A stretch of DNA of 25,825 nucleotides, taken from positions 1 to 25,825 of IMG/VR virus record IMGVR_UViG_3300020172_002340; one strand, 5' to 3'. A program made the translations under genes and the position numbers. Below the pieces are notes generated by a model. That model was not told the origin of the DNA. It searched no databases and saw only the letters and a program-made list of their open reading frames with translations. Positions within the stretch are counted from its first letter, which is position 1. Each line of letters opens with the position of its first letter. Positions 1 through 7,339 of this stretch are shown here, one piece after another. Source of the stretch: a virus.

Positions 1-22
1 AACTAATCAATTTCACATTCAT
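1..22 (-). CDS. Start of the gene downstream of primase (partial; possibly thyX)
   Basis: An ATG at 22 to 20 overlaps the TGA of the primase gene (ATGA junction) and is preceded by a good ribosome binding site (GGAAG, 5 bases upstream). The visible codons read MNVKLIS and then leave the window. Phage flavin-dependent thymidylate synthases (ThyX) often start with a similar M-K-V-x-L-I-S peptide, so thyX is a guess. Seven residues cannot establish a family. Confidence 0.45.
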
Positions 23-1050
23 ATTTTCTTCCACATGTTGAATCTTAACTGCGCTTCGATACTTCTGAAGGAGTTACTACTTATAATTCTTTCTATCTCA
101 TCCACACTTTTTCCAGCAATAATCATTTCATTTATGTCTTTGCCTTGGGTGTTGCTTGGCCAAATTACGACATTGTGACCTGATTTGATCGCATCTTGCA
201 TCATCTTTACGATTTCTTTATTGCGTGGTTCATTATCAAAAATTAATAACTTTTCATCTGCTGAAATTTCATCTGATACAATGGACAAGTTGGCATCACC
301 ACTGGCCACACAATTGGCAAGAAACATTGAATCGATAGGGCCTTCTACAATCTTTACTGGTTGCTTAAGGTCTATACGATCCATACCATAAATCAACTTG
401 TTCTCATTCTCATTTGTGCGAAGCGTGACATATCGTAGTGTTTTGTCATTTGTTTCTAGCGCACGACCTGATACAGCAATTAAATCATCGTACTCATCAT
501 AGAAAGGAATTACAAGGCGAGCATCATCAACTAACTGCTTACCGTGATTTGGTATTAAAACATCTATGAATTGTTTGTAGTGCTGAGTGAATAATAATTT
601 ACTGTATAGTTTAGATGGTATCTGTCTTTTTATACAATAGTCTAAACAATAATGTCCACTTGGTAATTTGTCAACCCACTCTGCGTGTTCAAATACCTTT
701 GCTTTCTCAACTCGGCCAAATTTGGGCGGTTGTATGTTGAGGATTGTGTTTGCTGAATAGGAGTTATTGGATTCACCTGTCTTATACTTTTCCAGAGTGT
801 ATTCTCGGTATAATGAGGAATCAATATGCTTGAGGAAGTTACCAACATTTGCGCCTACTCCACAGTTATGGCATTTAAAGATGAGGTCGTTACCTTTTGA
901 AAAGACATAACCTCGGGCTTTGGATTTGTTCTTCTGACTATCGCCGCAATATGGGCAAGAGAAGTTGAACAAATTACTATTCTTCTGCTTGAAGTTACGC
1001 AAGCGAGAAGAAACTAATCGTAAATACTTTGTATCAATTGGTAGTGACAT
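19..1050 (-). CDS. 61: DNA primase, T4 gp61-like
   Basis: Makes RNA primers for lagging-strand synthesis together with the gp41 helicase. The 343-residue protein has an N-terminal zinc-binding domain with Cys pairs C32/C35 (CPYC) and C60/C63 (CHNC), then a TOPRIM catalytic core: the acidic residue E236 in IVEGPIDSMF and the metal-binding stretch LLIFDNEPR near 268-276. Length matches T4 gp61. It lies downstream of the lysis genes rather than next to gp41, and appears to have its own sigma70-like promoter in the 37-base gap just upstream. No ribosome binding site precedes the ATG, and the predicted transcription start falls on or next to it, so the mRNA may be leaderless. No other good start lies before the first zinc Cys pair. 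Its stop overlaps the start of the next gene. Confidence 0.93.
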   Translation of the reverse strand: MSLPIDTKYLRLVSSRLRNFKQKNSNLFNFSCPYCGDSQKNKSKARGYVFSKGNDLIFKCHNCGVGANVGNFLKHIDSSLYREYTLEKYKTGESNNSYSANTILNIQPPKFGRVEKAKVFEHAEWVDKLPSGHYCLDYCIKRQIPSKLYSKLLFTQHYKQFIDVLIPNHGKQLVDDARLVIPFYDEYDDLIAVSGRALETNDKTLRYVTLRTNENENKLIYGMDRIDLKQPVKIVEGPIDSMFLANCVASGDANLSIVSDEISADEKLLIFDNEPRNKEIVKMMQDAIKSGHNVVIWPSNTQGKDINEMIIAGKSVDEIERIISSNSFRSIEAQLRFNMWKKI

Positions 1051-1056
1051 AATATA

Positions 1057-1085
1057 ATCATAACATAAAACTCACAAAAAGTCAA
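1057..1085 (-). promoter_or_regulatory. Sigma70-type promoter for the primase gene
   Basis: Read on the minus strand, TTGACT (1085-1080) is separated by 17 bases from TATGAT (1062-1057). Each hexamer matches the sigma70 consensus at 5 of 6 positions, and the spacing is ideal. It lies in the short gap between the lysis-region genes and the primase, as expected for an early promoter that separates replication genes from upstream late genes. The expected start, about 7 bases after the -10, coincides with the primase ATG at 1050. Confidence 0.65.
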
Positions 1086-1087
1086 TA

Positions 1088-1528
1088 CTACTTGATTAGT
1101 GTGCCTAAAACACCTAAGTTGACATTACCAAGAATCCATCCAACACTTACAGCTACTGCCACAATGGCAAATTTATATTTGTCTATCTCTGACAATACTT
1201 GTGGCAGTTTTGTTCCTGCATCATCATTTTTATGTTTTATCAAATCAATACGAAGGGCATCAATTCTTTCGGAAATGTGCCTTTCTACTTGATCAATACG
1301 GTCGTGTAAATCTCTAATATCGTTTTTCACTTCTTCTTCTACTTTTTCGTGTTGTTCGTGTCTTTGTTCATGTAAAGTTATCATCCTCATTATGTTTACA
1401 TTTACTTCCTGTAACTTTTCAATTGATTCAGAAAGCTTTTCGCAAAGACGGTCGGTCTGCTCAACATCTTTGCCAAGCAGACCTATCTTTAATTCAACTT
1501 CATGTAACTTTTGTTCTTCGGGATACAT
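1088..1528 (-). CDS. Coiled-coil protein with a C-terminal membrane anchor
   Basis: A 146-residue protein. Residues about 5-105 are rich in Glu, Lys, Arg and Leu with heptad spacing (for example LCEKLSESIEKLQEV and IDQVERHISERIDALRIDL), so a long coiled coil is likely. Residues about 117-143 are hydrophobic (FAIVAVAVSVGWILG and onward) and form one membrane segment near the C-terminus. The plan, coiled coil then terminal anchor, is that of XhlA-type and other small proteins in phage lysis regions. Similar proteins occur in many T4-like aquatic phages, without a proven role. It follows the signal-peptide gene at once and is the last gene before the primase promoter. A lysis or envelope function is inferred from position and topology only. 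Confidence 0.75.
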   Translation of the reverse strand: MYPEEQKLHEVELKIGLLGKDVEQTDRLCEKLSESIEKLQEVNVNIMRMITLHEQRHEQHEKVEEEVKNDIRDLHDRIDQVERHISERIDALRIDLIKHKNDDAGTKLPQVLSEIDKYKFAIVAVAVSVGWILGNVNLGVLGTLIK

Positions 1529-1729
1529 TTACTTCTTTTCTGGAACCTTGGTGCCTTCTAATTTTTTATGGACTTTAATATCTTTACATTCTTGTACTGG
1601 TTTGCCATCTTTACCATTTACAACTTTACCTGCTTTGTCAACTTTGTCTTTACATACTCTTTTAATTTCGGCCTCAGCCGTTGCCGAAACTGCAAATACT
1701 AAGCCTGCGATAAAAATAAGTGATTTCAT
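1529..1729 (-). CDS. Small exported protein in the lysis cassette
   Basis: A 66-residue protein with a clear signal peptide: MKSL, a hydrophobic core (IFIAGLVFAVSA), then a likely cut after ATAEA near residue 20. The mature part is about 46 residues, Lys-rich, with two cysteines (C26 and C48) that could form a disulfide in the periplasm. The start overlaps the stop of the holin-like gene (ATGA), so the two are probably translationally coupled. T4 RI antiholin is also a small periplasmic protein with a signal sequence and a disulfide, so an antiholin role is conceivable. I see no sequence similarity that would prove it. Confidence 0.7.
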   Translation of the reverse strand: MKSLIFIAGLVFAVSATAEAEIKRVCKDKVDKAGKVVNGKDGKPVQECKDIKVHKKLEGTKVPEKK

Positions 1730-1950
1730 TTTTGTTCCTTTTTAGCAAATTTTTCTGATGCGGTAAAACCTAAACCTGCAATCGCAATATACATCATACC
1801 TTCATAGATGGTATCTTTCACATCTAAATTCCAAATTAAGTCACCAATAAAACCTGCAGCACACAATACAAATGCGAGTAGTGTAACAACTCTTTTGCTA
1901 CTGATACCTTCATCAGTACCATCTGTAAGCATGCTGTGATACCACTTCAT
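1726..1950 (-). CDS. Putative holin, two membrane segments
   Basis: A 74-residue protein with a short polar N-terminus, a hydrophobic segment at about 21-40 (VVTLLAFVLCAAGFIGDLIW), a short acidic loop (NLDVKD), a second hydrophobic segment at about 47-64 (TIYEGMMYIAIAGLGFTA) and a Lys-rich tail. This matches small class II-type holins. It starts on the TAATG junction with the endolysin stop, inside a cassette that also holds endolysin and spanins. Holins make the inner-membrane lesion that releases the endolysin. The call rests on topology and context. T4's own holin (gene t) is larger and of a different type, so this cassette is not T4-like in detail. Confidence 0.7.
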   Translation of the reverse strand: MKWYHSMLTDGTDEGISSKRVVTLLAFVLCAAGFIGDLIWNLDVKDTIYEGMMYIAIAGLGFTASEKFAKKEQK

Positions 1951-2579
1951 TAGTGACCACCCATTACATGAAGTGCATGTTCATAGTGTTTAATTCTATC
2001 TTCTAAACCAATATAACCACCATTGATTCTTCTTGTCAATTCTTTAATATCTCCTGTATCGGCCCACTTATTGAGATTGTTTGTTTCCCAGAACCAACAG
2101 GCAGATTGTGCAGCACCTTCAAATGTAGCAAGATACTCAGGAATCTGTTCAACAGGCGTTTCAATACTCATCGCAAAGTTTTCGTAATTGCTTTTACCTG
2201 TCAGCTGAATCAGACCACGGCCACAATATCTGAAACCATCACCTGAAGCTTCGTCACCATTTCCCATACGACTAGCGTAGATGCGGTTCGCAATTGCTTC
2301 TTGTTTGTTTGGTCTTGAAGCATAATCGTTTGCTAACTCATCGGTCGGAAAATACTTTGGAAATAGTTTACGCAACGATGCAGCACGATAATTTAAATTC
2401 TCTTTCAATGCCGTGAAACCACCAGATTCGTGAGCGCATTGTGCAATAAAGGCCGCAATACGATTTGGTGTATTGATCTCATAATCAGGTAATAGTTGAG
2501 CAAGGGCATTATGCCAATGCTGAACATATGGATTTTTAGGCAGTAATTGTTTTAATTGATCTAATGTAATCTCTGTCAT
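1950..2579 (-). CDS. Endolysin, glycoside hydrolase family 19 (chitinase/lysozyme fold)
   Basis: Degrades peptidoglycan at the end of infection. The 209-residue protein is a single GH19 catalytic domain. The family signature surrounds the catalytic acid E51 in QCAHESGGF, with a second candidate glutamate at E60 (ALKENLNY). The substrate-cleft motif YCGRGLIQLTGKSNYE follows at about 118-133, and the core ends with ACWFWE and a TRRINGG motif near 182-188. There is no signal peptide or membrane segment, so release needs the neighbouring holin. Length and domain content are usual for phage GH19 endolysins. T4 instead uses a GH24 lysozyme, so this lysis gene differs from the T4 paradigm. It overlaps both neighbours by a few bases. 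Confidence 0.93.
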   Translation of the reverse strand: MTEITLDQLKQLLPKNPYVQHWHNALAQLLPDYEINTPNRIAAFIAQCAHESGGFTALKENLNYRAASLRKLFPKYFPTDELANDYASRPNKQEAIANRIYASRMGNGDEASGDGFRYCGRGLIQLTGKSNYENFAMSIETPVEQIPEYLATFEGAAQSACWFWETNNLNKWADTGDIKELTRRINGGYIGLEDRIKHYEHALHVMGGH

Positions 2580-2785
2580 GCTAACACACTCGCTGCTGAA
2601 ATTGCGGCATTAATAGCCGTGTTTAATTGTTCTTTATATTGTAATTCTTCGGCATTCATTGATACTGCCTTTTCTACTTCTAAACCTTCCAATAAAGATT
2701 TATATTCTGCTGCATTTAATTGACCTGCACTATATGCGGCAGTGTAATCTTCGTATGATTGTGCTATTTGTTGTAAGTAATTCAT
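2576..2785 (-). CDS. Small helical conserved phage protein
   Basis: A 69-residue protein, predicted all-helical and soluble, ending in an Ala/Ser-rich stretch (LNTAINAAISAASVLA). No export signal is visible, and the C-terminal segment is too polar to be a sure membrane helix. It overlaps the endolysin start on one side (ATGA) and the lipoprotein stop on the other, so it belongs to the lysis transcript. Function unknown; a lysis accessory role is suggested only by position. Confidence 0.65.
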   Translation of the reverse strand: MNYLQQIAQSYEDYTAAYSAGQLNAAEYKSLLEGLEVEKAVSMNAEELQYKEQLNTAINAAISAASVLA

Positions 2786-3189
2786 CGTGGTTTCTTCCCT
2801 ATGACTTTTTGGGCCACTTCAGCAGAGCGACCAATTTGTTGTAACTTGAGTTTGCAAAAAGTTTCAGATACAGTAGGACTTTTAACATACAATTCCTTTC
2901 CTTGTTTAGCAAGTTCTACCAAATTACCTGCTAGTTTGGTAGTATCTTCATTACGAGGAATGTTTGTAGCAAAATTCTTCAGTTCAATTGTGGTAAAATA
3001 CAAACTATCTAAATTCTGTTTTGACTTACTATTATCTTTACAATCTTCAGCGTATAAATCTGCTTGGGTCTTAATACGATTGACCAATGCATATTCTGTG
3101 GTATCATAACCTGCCATCATATAAGCATCCCACAATGCACAACCTGATAATGAGGTTGAAATGATTGCAACTGCGATTAGTTTTCTCAT
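2782..3189 (-). CDS. Phage lipoprotein of the lysis cassette, function unknown
   Basis: A 135-residue protein with a type II signal peptide: MRKLIAVAIISTS then the lipobox LSGC with the lipidated Cys at 17. Alanine at +2 predicts delivery to the outer membrane. The mature part has two further cysteines in CKDN and CKLKLQQ and looks mostly helical. It follows the o-spanin-like gene with an ATGA overlap. The cassette therefore encodes two lipoproteins, and this one lacks the short Pro-rich form of Rz1. It could be an additional lysis factor or a superinfection/envelope protein; the sequence does not decide. Confidence 0.75.
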   Translation of the reverse strand: MRKLIAVAIISTSLSGCALWDAYMMAGYDTTEYALVNRIKTQADLYAEDCKDNSKSKQNLDSLYFTTIELKNFATNIPRNEDTTKLAGNLVELAKQGKELYVKSPTVSETFCKLKLQQIGRSAEVAQKVIGKKPR

Positions 3190-3449
3190 TTTACACTATC
3201 ACTTATTTGTTTTTGTTGTTTATGCCATTCAATCCATGCATCTAATTTATTTTTACATTCGTGATATGCACCATAATTAGCCGCAACCACTTGTAAAATA
3301 TCACTCATCTCCGCATTATCTTTTACTTCTTTTAAACTTGGACACGAAACCTTCATTTCGGCTGGCGCATCTGGAAAACTCATTTTAACTGGTATGGATT
3401 TAAAACAACCAGTCAACAACAAAGGCATTAATAGTATGGTATATTTCAT
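3186..3449 (-). CDS. Outer-membrane spanin lipoprotein, Rz1-like (o-spanin)
   Basis: An 87-residue protein with a type II signal peptide (MKYTILLMPLLLTGC, lipid Cys at 15). The mature part begins with a short Pro-containing stretch (SFPDAPAEMKVSCPSLKEV), followed by a helix with NYGAYHECKNKLDAWIEWHKQQK. That NY-x-x-Y-x-x-C ... W-x-x-x-Q pattern recurs in Rz1-like proteins of many phages. O-spanins pair with an i-spanin across the periplasm and fuse the two membranes in the last step of lysis. The gene starts in an ATGA overlap with the i-spanin-like gene just upstream, the usual order for separate spanin genes. Confidence 0.78.
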   Translation of the reverse strand: MKYTILLMPLLLTGCFKSIPVKMSFPDAPAEMKVSCPSLKEVKDNAEMSDILQVVAANYGAYHECKNKLDAWIEWHKQQKQISDSVK

Positions 3450-3877
3450 TTCACTTTTGCTGCATCGTTAAGTATTTTTACTACATCAGGTGAAATCTTG
3501 CACTCAGCATTTACTTTCACCTGAACTTCTTTAATTTTTTCTTGTATTACAACTTGTTGTTGCTTAATTGAATTGTTTTTATCTGTAAGTGCCTGACCTA
3601 ATTTGTCATTGGCATCTTTGGCTTTTTGTTCTGCAACTTTTACTTTTTCTTCAAACTTCTTGGCTTCTTCGATCCAAGATTTAGATGCGAACAAATAACC
3701 TTCAGCAAATATGGCAACGATAAGAAGTGGTAACGCAATTGTTTTAACAATTGCACCATAACCACTAATTACTGGAATTCTTGCGACTATTGAACCAAAG
3801 AAAGTACCAATGACACCTGCAATTAATGCAGCGTGAACAATGTAACTAATCCATGAGTTCAATAACCATAGTATCAT
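3446..3877 (-). CDS. Inner-membrane spanin, Rz-like (i-spanin)
   Basis: A 143-residue protein with two N-terminal hydrophobic segments (about 8-33 and 43-65), a periplasmic coiled coil from about 68 to 118 rich in Lys, Glu, Ala and Gln (EEKVKVAEQKAKDANDKLGQ), and a C-terminal tail with one Cys in NAECKISPDVVKILNDAAK. The ending C-x-x-x-P-x-x-V-x-x-L-N-x-A is typical of Rz-like i-spanins. The second membrane segment is unusual, since classical Rz has one, so topology could differ. It sits directly before the o-spanin-like gene with overlapping ends, which supports the pairing. Confidence 0.78.
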   Translation of the reverse strand: MILWLLNSWISYIVHAALIAGVIGTFFGSIVARIPVISGYGAIVKTIALPLLIVAIFAEGYLFASKSWIEEAKKFEEKVKVAEQKAKDANDKLGQALTDKNNSIKQQQVVIQEKIKEVQVKVNAECKISPDVVKILNDAAKVK

Positions 3878-4410
3878 TTATCTTGAGGCTTTCGAATAAA
3901 CACAGCAAAAGGAACAACCTTTTTCTTATTGCGGAGGCTTACACCTGGTTCGCCTTGTTTGCCAACACCTATGCCAGCAATTTCTCCATCACCAACATTA
4001 TTTACTGGTGATCCGCCAACCATACCTACATCTTCACCCATTGCTCTTTGTAGGCCACGAATAGCGAAATCGTGGTGCTGAACATGTTTTGGTCCTGCCC
4101 AATCTTGTTTATGTGAGCGTAGTGTATCTCTTTCTTTTTTCAAAGATGATACTACTGATTGTGTTTTTGCTACACCATGTTTTTTTACAAAATCACCATA
4201 AGAACCAAGACCTATAGCTCTTTTAAATTCATCGTGAGCCGGTGTATCTTCTTTTAATTTTCGTGCTTCAATATCTTTTGTAAGCTTTTCGTGTTCGGCT
4301 TTAAGTTTTTCTTGCTCAGCTTTCCAGTAGTTTTGACGCTCTGTAGCATCATAACCACCTTTTTTTAAACCACTTAGCAATCTTGTTCTAGCTGTATTGT
4401 TTTTCATCAT
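3874..4410 (-). CDS. Conserved phage protein with a C-terminal NNVGxGxIAG motif
   Basis: A 178-residue, strongly charged protein. Residues about 28-55 look coiled-coil (AEQEKLKAEHEKLTKDIE). The C-terminal third carries a Gly-rich motif, SPVNNVGDGEIAGIGVGKQG at 134-153, followed by EPGV and a basic/hydrophobic tail (KKKVVPFAVFIRK). Similar N-x-x-G-x-x-IAG motifs near C-termini recur, from memory, in unrelated proteins of T4-like phages, so this may be a shared short module. Two ATGs lie side by side at the start; the first overlaps the upstream stop. Function unknown; a virion or internal-protein role is possible. Confidence 0.7.
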   Translation of the reverse strand: MMKNNTARTRLLSGLKKGGYDATERQNYWKAEQEKLKAEHEKLTKDIEARKLKEDTPAHDEFKRAIGLGSYGDFVKKHGVAKTQSVVSSLKKERDTLRSHKQDWAGPKHVQHHDFAIRGLQRAMGEDVGMVGGSPVNNVGDGEIAGIGVGKQGEPGVSLRNKKKVVPFAVFIRKPQDK

Positions 4411-4799
4411 TTTATTTTTCTTAATTCCTGTGCTATGATCATATCTACTGGAATATCTGAAGAAAATATATCTTGCCCTTTAATACTTCTTATTACCTCA
4501 GGCATGCAACTCAAAAACAAAAGATATGTTTTGAGTGCTGAATAATCATCTTTCGCCATCTTAAAAAATAATAATCGTGTTGCAACTTCAGGACCAAAGA
4601 CATTGTTTAAAACCACCAAGTGATTAATAACTAACTGCTCTCTTAATTCACCTAGTTTACGGTACCGTTTAAATAACCTTTTGAGGTAATTAAATCGTTT
4701 CATATCTTCTCTGAATTCACTCATTATGCAATTTGGCTTATCATAAGCTTTCATCGCATACATCATTATGTTTTCATTCGTCAAATCTTCAAAAGACAT
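4407..4799 (-). CDS. Conserved T4-like phage protein, about 130 residues
   Basis: A 130-residue protein starting MSFEDLTNENIMMYAMKAYD. It is rich in aromatic and basic residues (MKRFNYLKRLFKRYRK) and has no export signal. The pattern, including DKPNCIMSEF, INHLVVLNNVFG, ATRLLFFKM and LKTYLLFLSCMPE, is one I recognise from a family widely conserved in aquatic T4-like phages, always of unknown function. It starts on a TAATG junction with the upstream gene and ends in an ATGA overlap with the next. Conservation and late-region position suggest a virion or assembly role, which is not proven. Confidence 0.75.
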   Translation of the reverse strand: MSFEDLTNENIMMYAMKAYDKPNCIMSEFREDMKRFNYLKRLFKRYRKLGELREQLVINHLVVLNNVFGPEVATRLLFFKMAKDDYSALKTYLLFLSCMPEVIRSIKGQDIFSSDIPVDMIIAQELRKIK

Positions 4800-5230
4800 T
4801 ATACTTGTTCTTCTTCGTCTTCCTCCTCACCATCTGATAAAAGTTCATCCATTCTCGCATCATCGCCTACTTCAGCAAAAAACTCATAATGACCTTCATC
4901 GGTGAGATAATATAAAATATAAATGTTTGATGCTAAATTTTCTTGGCCAAATTGCTCTATTTCAAAAGCAACTTCATCTCCTTCCGGGTTAGCATCGTAA
5001 AGTGCTGGCATGTCAAAACCAAAACGATGCAGCACTTTACGAATTGCTTGTATACCGCCTTCAGGAGAGAGAAAACTGCTATACAATTCATTTGTCAATC
5101 GATAGTTTATTTCCATACGAATTTTAGGGTTGTCAATAGCTGACGATCCTTCACCCGTAGGTTCATGTGCTTCGATTGCTTGACCAGATTCAATACTGGT
5201 CAATTCTTCCATGAATTGCTTAAAGCGCAT
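4799..5230 (-). CDS. Conserved phage protein with a capsid-targeting-like N-terminus
   Basis: A 143-residue acidic protein. It begins MRFKQFMEE, which resembles the N-terminal capsid-targeting peptide of T4 internal proteins (M-K-x-x-x-x-F-I-x-E), with MEE at 7-9 as a possible but imperfect protease site (T4 gp21 prefers L-x-E or I-x-E). The middle (INYRLTNELYSSFLSPEGG, IRKVLHRFGFDMPALYDANP) looks like a compact fold I recall as conserved in T4-like aquatic phages. The tail is almost all acidic (SDGEEEDEEE). It overlaps its neighbours through TAATG junctions. Function unknown; packaging inside the head is an inference from the N-terminus. Confidence 0.72.
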   Translation of the reverse strand: MRFKQFMEELTSIESGQAIEAHEPTGEGSSAIDNPKIRMEINYRLTNELYSSFLSPEGGIQAIRKVLHRFGFDMPALYDANPEGDEVAFEIEQFGQENLASNIYILYYLTDEGHYEFFAEVGDDARMDELLSDGEEEDEEEQV

Positions 5231-5574
5231 TAAGTATCACCCATAGTAGCATCATCAGATGCATCACCACGCATAGAACCCATAGCAACAAGTGTTTCAT
5301 TATGAATACGACCTGCACGACCACCTGTGCCTACTTTACGAAGTACCCAACCCGCATGACTTCCAGCTGTGTTTGCAGTTGAAGTTGCTGATTCTTCTGC
5401 AGCATCAACACCAAAAACACCAATGGCCATACCTGGAACACCAACTGTTGTTCTTGTTGTAGCAACTGTTGTGTTTCCAAAAAGTGCTTGGGTGTTTGCT
5501 GTTAAACCTAAACCGCCTGTAGGACCAAATTTTGGTGCATTATTTGCGGCATCTAAATTTCCCCAAAGTGACAT
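5230..5574 (-). CDS. Conserved structural-type phage protein
   Basis: A 114-residue protein rich in Gly, Thr and Ala, beginning MSLWGNLDAANNAPKFGPTG. The C-terminal part (SHAGWVLRKVGTGGRAGRIH, NETLVAMGSM, DASDDA) is a pattern I recognise from small virion-associated proteins of T4-like aquatic phages. It has few charged residues in the first half and no membrane or export signal. A strong ribosome binding site (AGGAGA) precedes the ATG, and a CATAAATA box lies 34-41 bases upstream, so high late expression is likely. This fits a structural protein, but the position in the particle is unknown. Confidence 0.75.
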   Translation of the reverse strand: MSLWGNLDAANNAPKFGPTGGLGLTANTQALFGNTTVATTRTTVGVPGMAIGVFGVDAAEESATSTANTAGSHAGWVLRKVGTGGRAGRIHNETLVAMGSMRGDASDDATMGDT

Positions 5575-5607
5575 TGTTTCTCTCCTAAGAATTAAAATTT
5601 GATAATG

Positions 5608-5615
5608 TATTTATG
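5608..5615 (-). promoter_or_regulatory. Late promoter box CATAAATA
   Basis: On the minus strand the octamer CATAAATA matches the T4-type late promoter consensus TATAAATA at 7 of 8 positions and the looser NATAAATA form exactly. It lies in the 51-base gap before the structural-type gene starting at 5574, at the right distance for a leader carrying the AGGAGA ribosome binding site. T4 late promoters consist of this -10 box alone. Confidence 0.55.
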
Positions 5616-5625
5616 CCTGCACTCA

Positions 5626-7338
5626 CTATTGTACTTTTGTTAATGTAGATGATAACTCCGGTTCTTTCTGAAAGGCATCTTCAGAACCCTTTTTCTTCTT
5701 CATAATATCTTTAACGATTGCAGCCTTTCGTGATTCTTCTTTGATAGGTGCTTTCTTCATCTTTTCTGCTTGTTTTTGCATGGCCGTACGAGCAAGATGG
5801 CGTGCTGTAGAATATTCTTTACCATATTTGCCAGCAACTACACTCTGTTTCTTTGGTTTATCTGGTGTAAATGGTAAATCTTCTTTTGCTTCTTTTGCAA
5901 GGCGTTTGATGGCACCTTTTACGCCTTCAATTCTTTTATCGGCCTTTACGCTCTTTTGCATACCTTTTGAAGAATAACCTTTCATCTGTGCGGCATAACT
6001 GGTCGCTGCATCTTTTTTGTTTTTTGCATCATCGGTAGCTTTTGTGGCATAAGAAGCAAGAGTAGATTTTTTTAACTCATCAATCTGCTCAACTTCTTCA
6101 TTCATTTCAGCAGTTAGGTAATTGGCAACAGTAGAAATATAATCTTCTGCTAAAGTAATTTTGTTCTGACACCATTCTGGAAGATTATCCGCATCTTCAA
6201 TCATGTCGTGTAATTTCTTTGAATTTGCCATAATTGAGCGCAAATCTGATTTGGCCATATCACCTTCTTGGTCATATTCACCAATATCAAATTTATCTTT
6301 AACTGCTTCACTTACAGATTTCCAACCACCACCCATGGCCTTGTATTTCTTTGCAGCCCAGCCATTAGCATATGCTGAAGGGTAAACATCAAACTTGGCC
6401 TTTGCTTGTGATTTTGCTTGTGCCCATTTCTCTGGTGATGTTGGTACATTCTTTTCATCAATTTGTTCTACTTCTTCTTTTTTCAGTTTTGTCATTGCGT
6501 TTGACATGGCTAAACCTTTCATTCGGCGATTTACGATGTTCTTAGCAATATCACCATACTCACCGTGAATATGCTTTAGATTTGCTTTAATGTCTTTTCT
6601 TGCAGCTGATTGATACTCTTTATGTGCTTGTGCTGAGATTTCAGCAATCTGTTCTGTTTCTTCTCTGGCCATTTTATATGACTGAGCAAAACTTCTCTCT
6701 TTGGTTGAAAGTGGCTTACCGAGTTTAGCTTTGCCTGCTATAAACTTATAGTAGGTTTCATGCTCACTCTCTTTTGGTTTTAGTGATTTAAAACCTTCAG
6801 GCTTTTTAGTAGTATCTTCCTCACTAAAACCTTTTTTCTTAAAATTATCAAACTGCTTAGTGGTTGCTTTAACTACACCAGAAAATCGTTTGTCGGCCTT
6901 TGTAGTATTACCTTCTTTATCGGCCTTAGCAGAATCAGCAGCCGCCTTTTCTTTATAACGGGCTAACAAGTTGGTAGATAACTCTGTGATATTTTTTTGT
7001 TTATATGTTTTCATAGGTTCTCTATTTGGTTTATCAGTTAATGTTGATTGCGCTGAACCGGCTACTTGTTCTGTAGTGCCATCAATATCTTCTTTTCTTA
7101 ATTCTTTACGGCGTTCTTCGTTACTTTTAGCTTTTGGATGATCAGGATTTTTGTAAGGAGTTTTCCTCATTCCTTCTTTATCATAATTACCAGATTTTTT
7201 CTTAGAAATGGCAGTAGCAGCTGCAATTGCGGTTGCATTTGCTTCTTTGACACAAGACCCTTTAGCATATGCTTTTTTACCTGGTGTTGGTTTGTAACCA
7301 GGCCAACACCGTTCACGCAATTGAAAAATGGTTTTCAT
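5626..7338 (-). CDS. Modular polyprotein with repeated prohead-protease-type sites
   Basis: A 570-residue, Lys/Ala/Glu-rich protein. The ATG at 7338, one base after the upstream stop, is preferred over an in-frame ATG at 7374 because it gives the N-terminus MKTIFQLRE, which ends in an L-x-E site. Modules, in order: a Cys-containing CWPGYKPTPGKKAYAKGSC unit (11-29); a helical unit at 119-172; a unit at 183-227; ISAQAHK... at 234-290; a DUF5872-like unit (KNVPTSPEKW ... FDVYPSAYANGWAAKKY, 296-341); EYDQEGDMAKSDLR ... LPEWCQNKIT (354-412); and ELKKSTLASYATKATDDA (421-484), which repeats the 119-160 unit (L-x-x-Y, KADKR-x-x-GV). Between modules lie IAE (231-233), IDE (293-295), LAE (397-399) and IDE (419-421), the last two IDE sites inside identical EEVEQIDE strings. 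T4 gp21 cuts after (L/I)xE, so maturation into separate internal peptides is likely, but inferred. Confidence 0.8.
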   Translation of the reverse strand: MKTIFQLRERCWPGYKPTPGKKAYAKGSCVKEANATAIAAATAISKKKSGNYDKEGMRKTPYKNPDHPKAKSNEERRKELRKEDIDGTTEQVAGSAQSTLTDKPNREPMKTYKQKNITELSTNLLARYKEKAAADSAKADKEGNTTKADKRFSGVVKATTKQFDNFKKKGFSEEDTTKKPEGFKSLKPKESEHETYYKFIAGKAKLGKPLSTKERSFAQSYKMAREETEQIAEISAQAHKEYQSAARKDIKANLKHIHGEYGDIAKNIVNRRMKGLAMSNAMTKLKKEEVEQIDEKNVPTSPEKWAQAKSQAKAKFDVYPSAYANGWAAKKYKAMGGGWKSVSEAVKDKFDIGEYDQEGDMAKSDLRSIMANSKKLHDMIEDADNLPEWCQNKITLAEDYISTVANYLTAEMNEEVEQIDELKKSTLASYATKATDDAKNKKDAATSYAAQMKGYSSKGMQKSVKADKRIEGVKGAIKRLAKEAKEDLPFTPDKPKKQSVVAGKYGKEYSTARHLARTAMQKQAEKMKKAPIKEESRKAAIVKDIMKKKKGSEDAFQKEPELSSTLTKVQ

Positions 7339-7339
7339 T

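Noticed and set aside
1076-1094. Small palindrome TCAA-GTAGTA-TTGA followed by a T run, a possible terminator before the primase promoter
   Set aside because: The stem has only four weak pairs and overlaps the -35 hexamer; it is unlikely to stop transcription.
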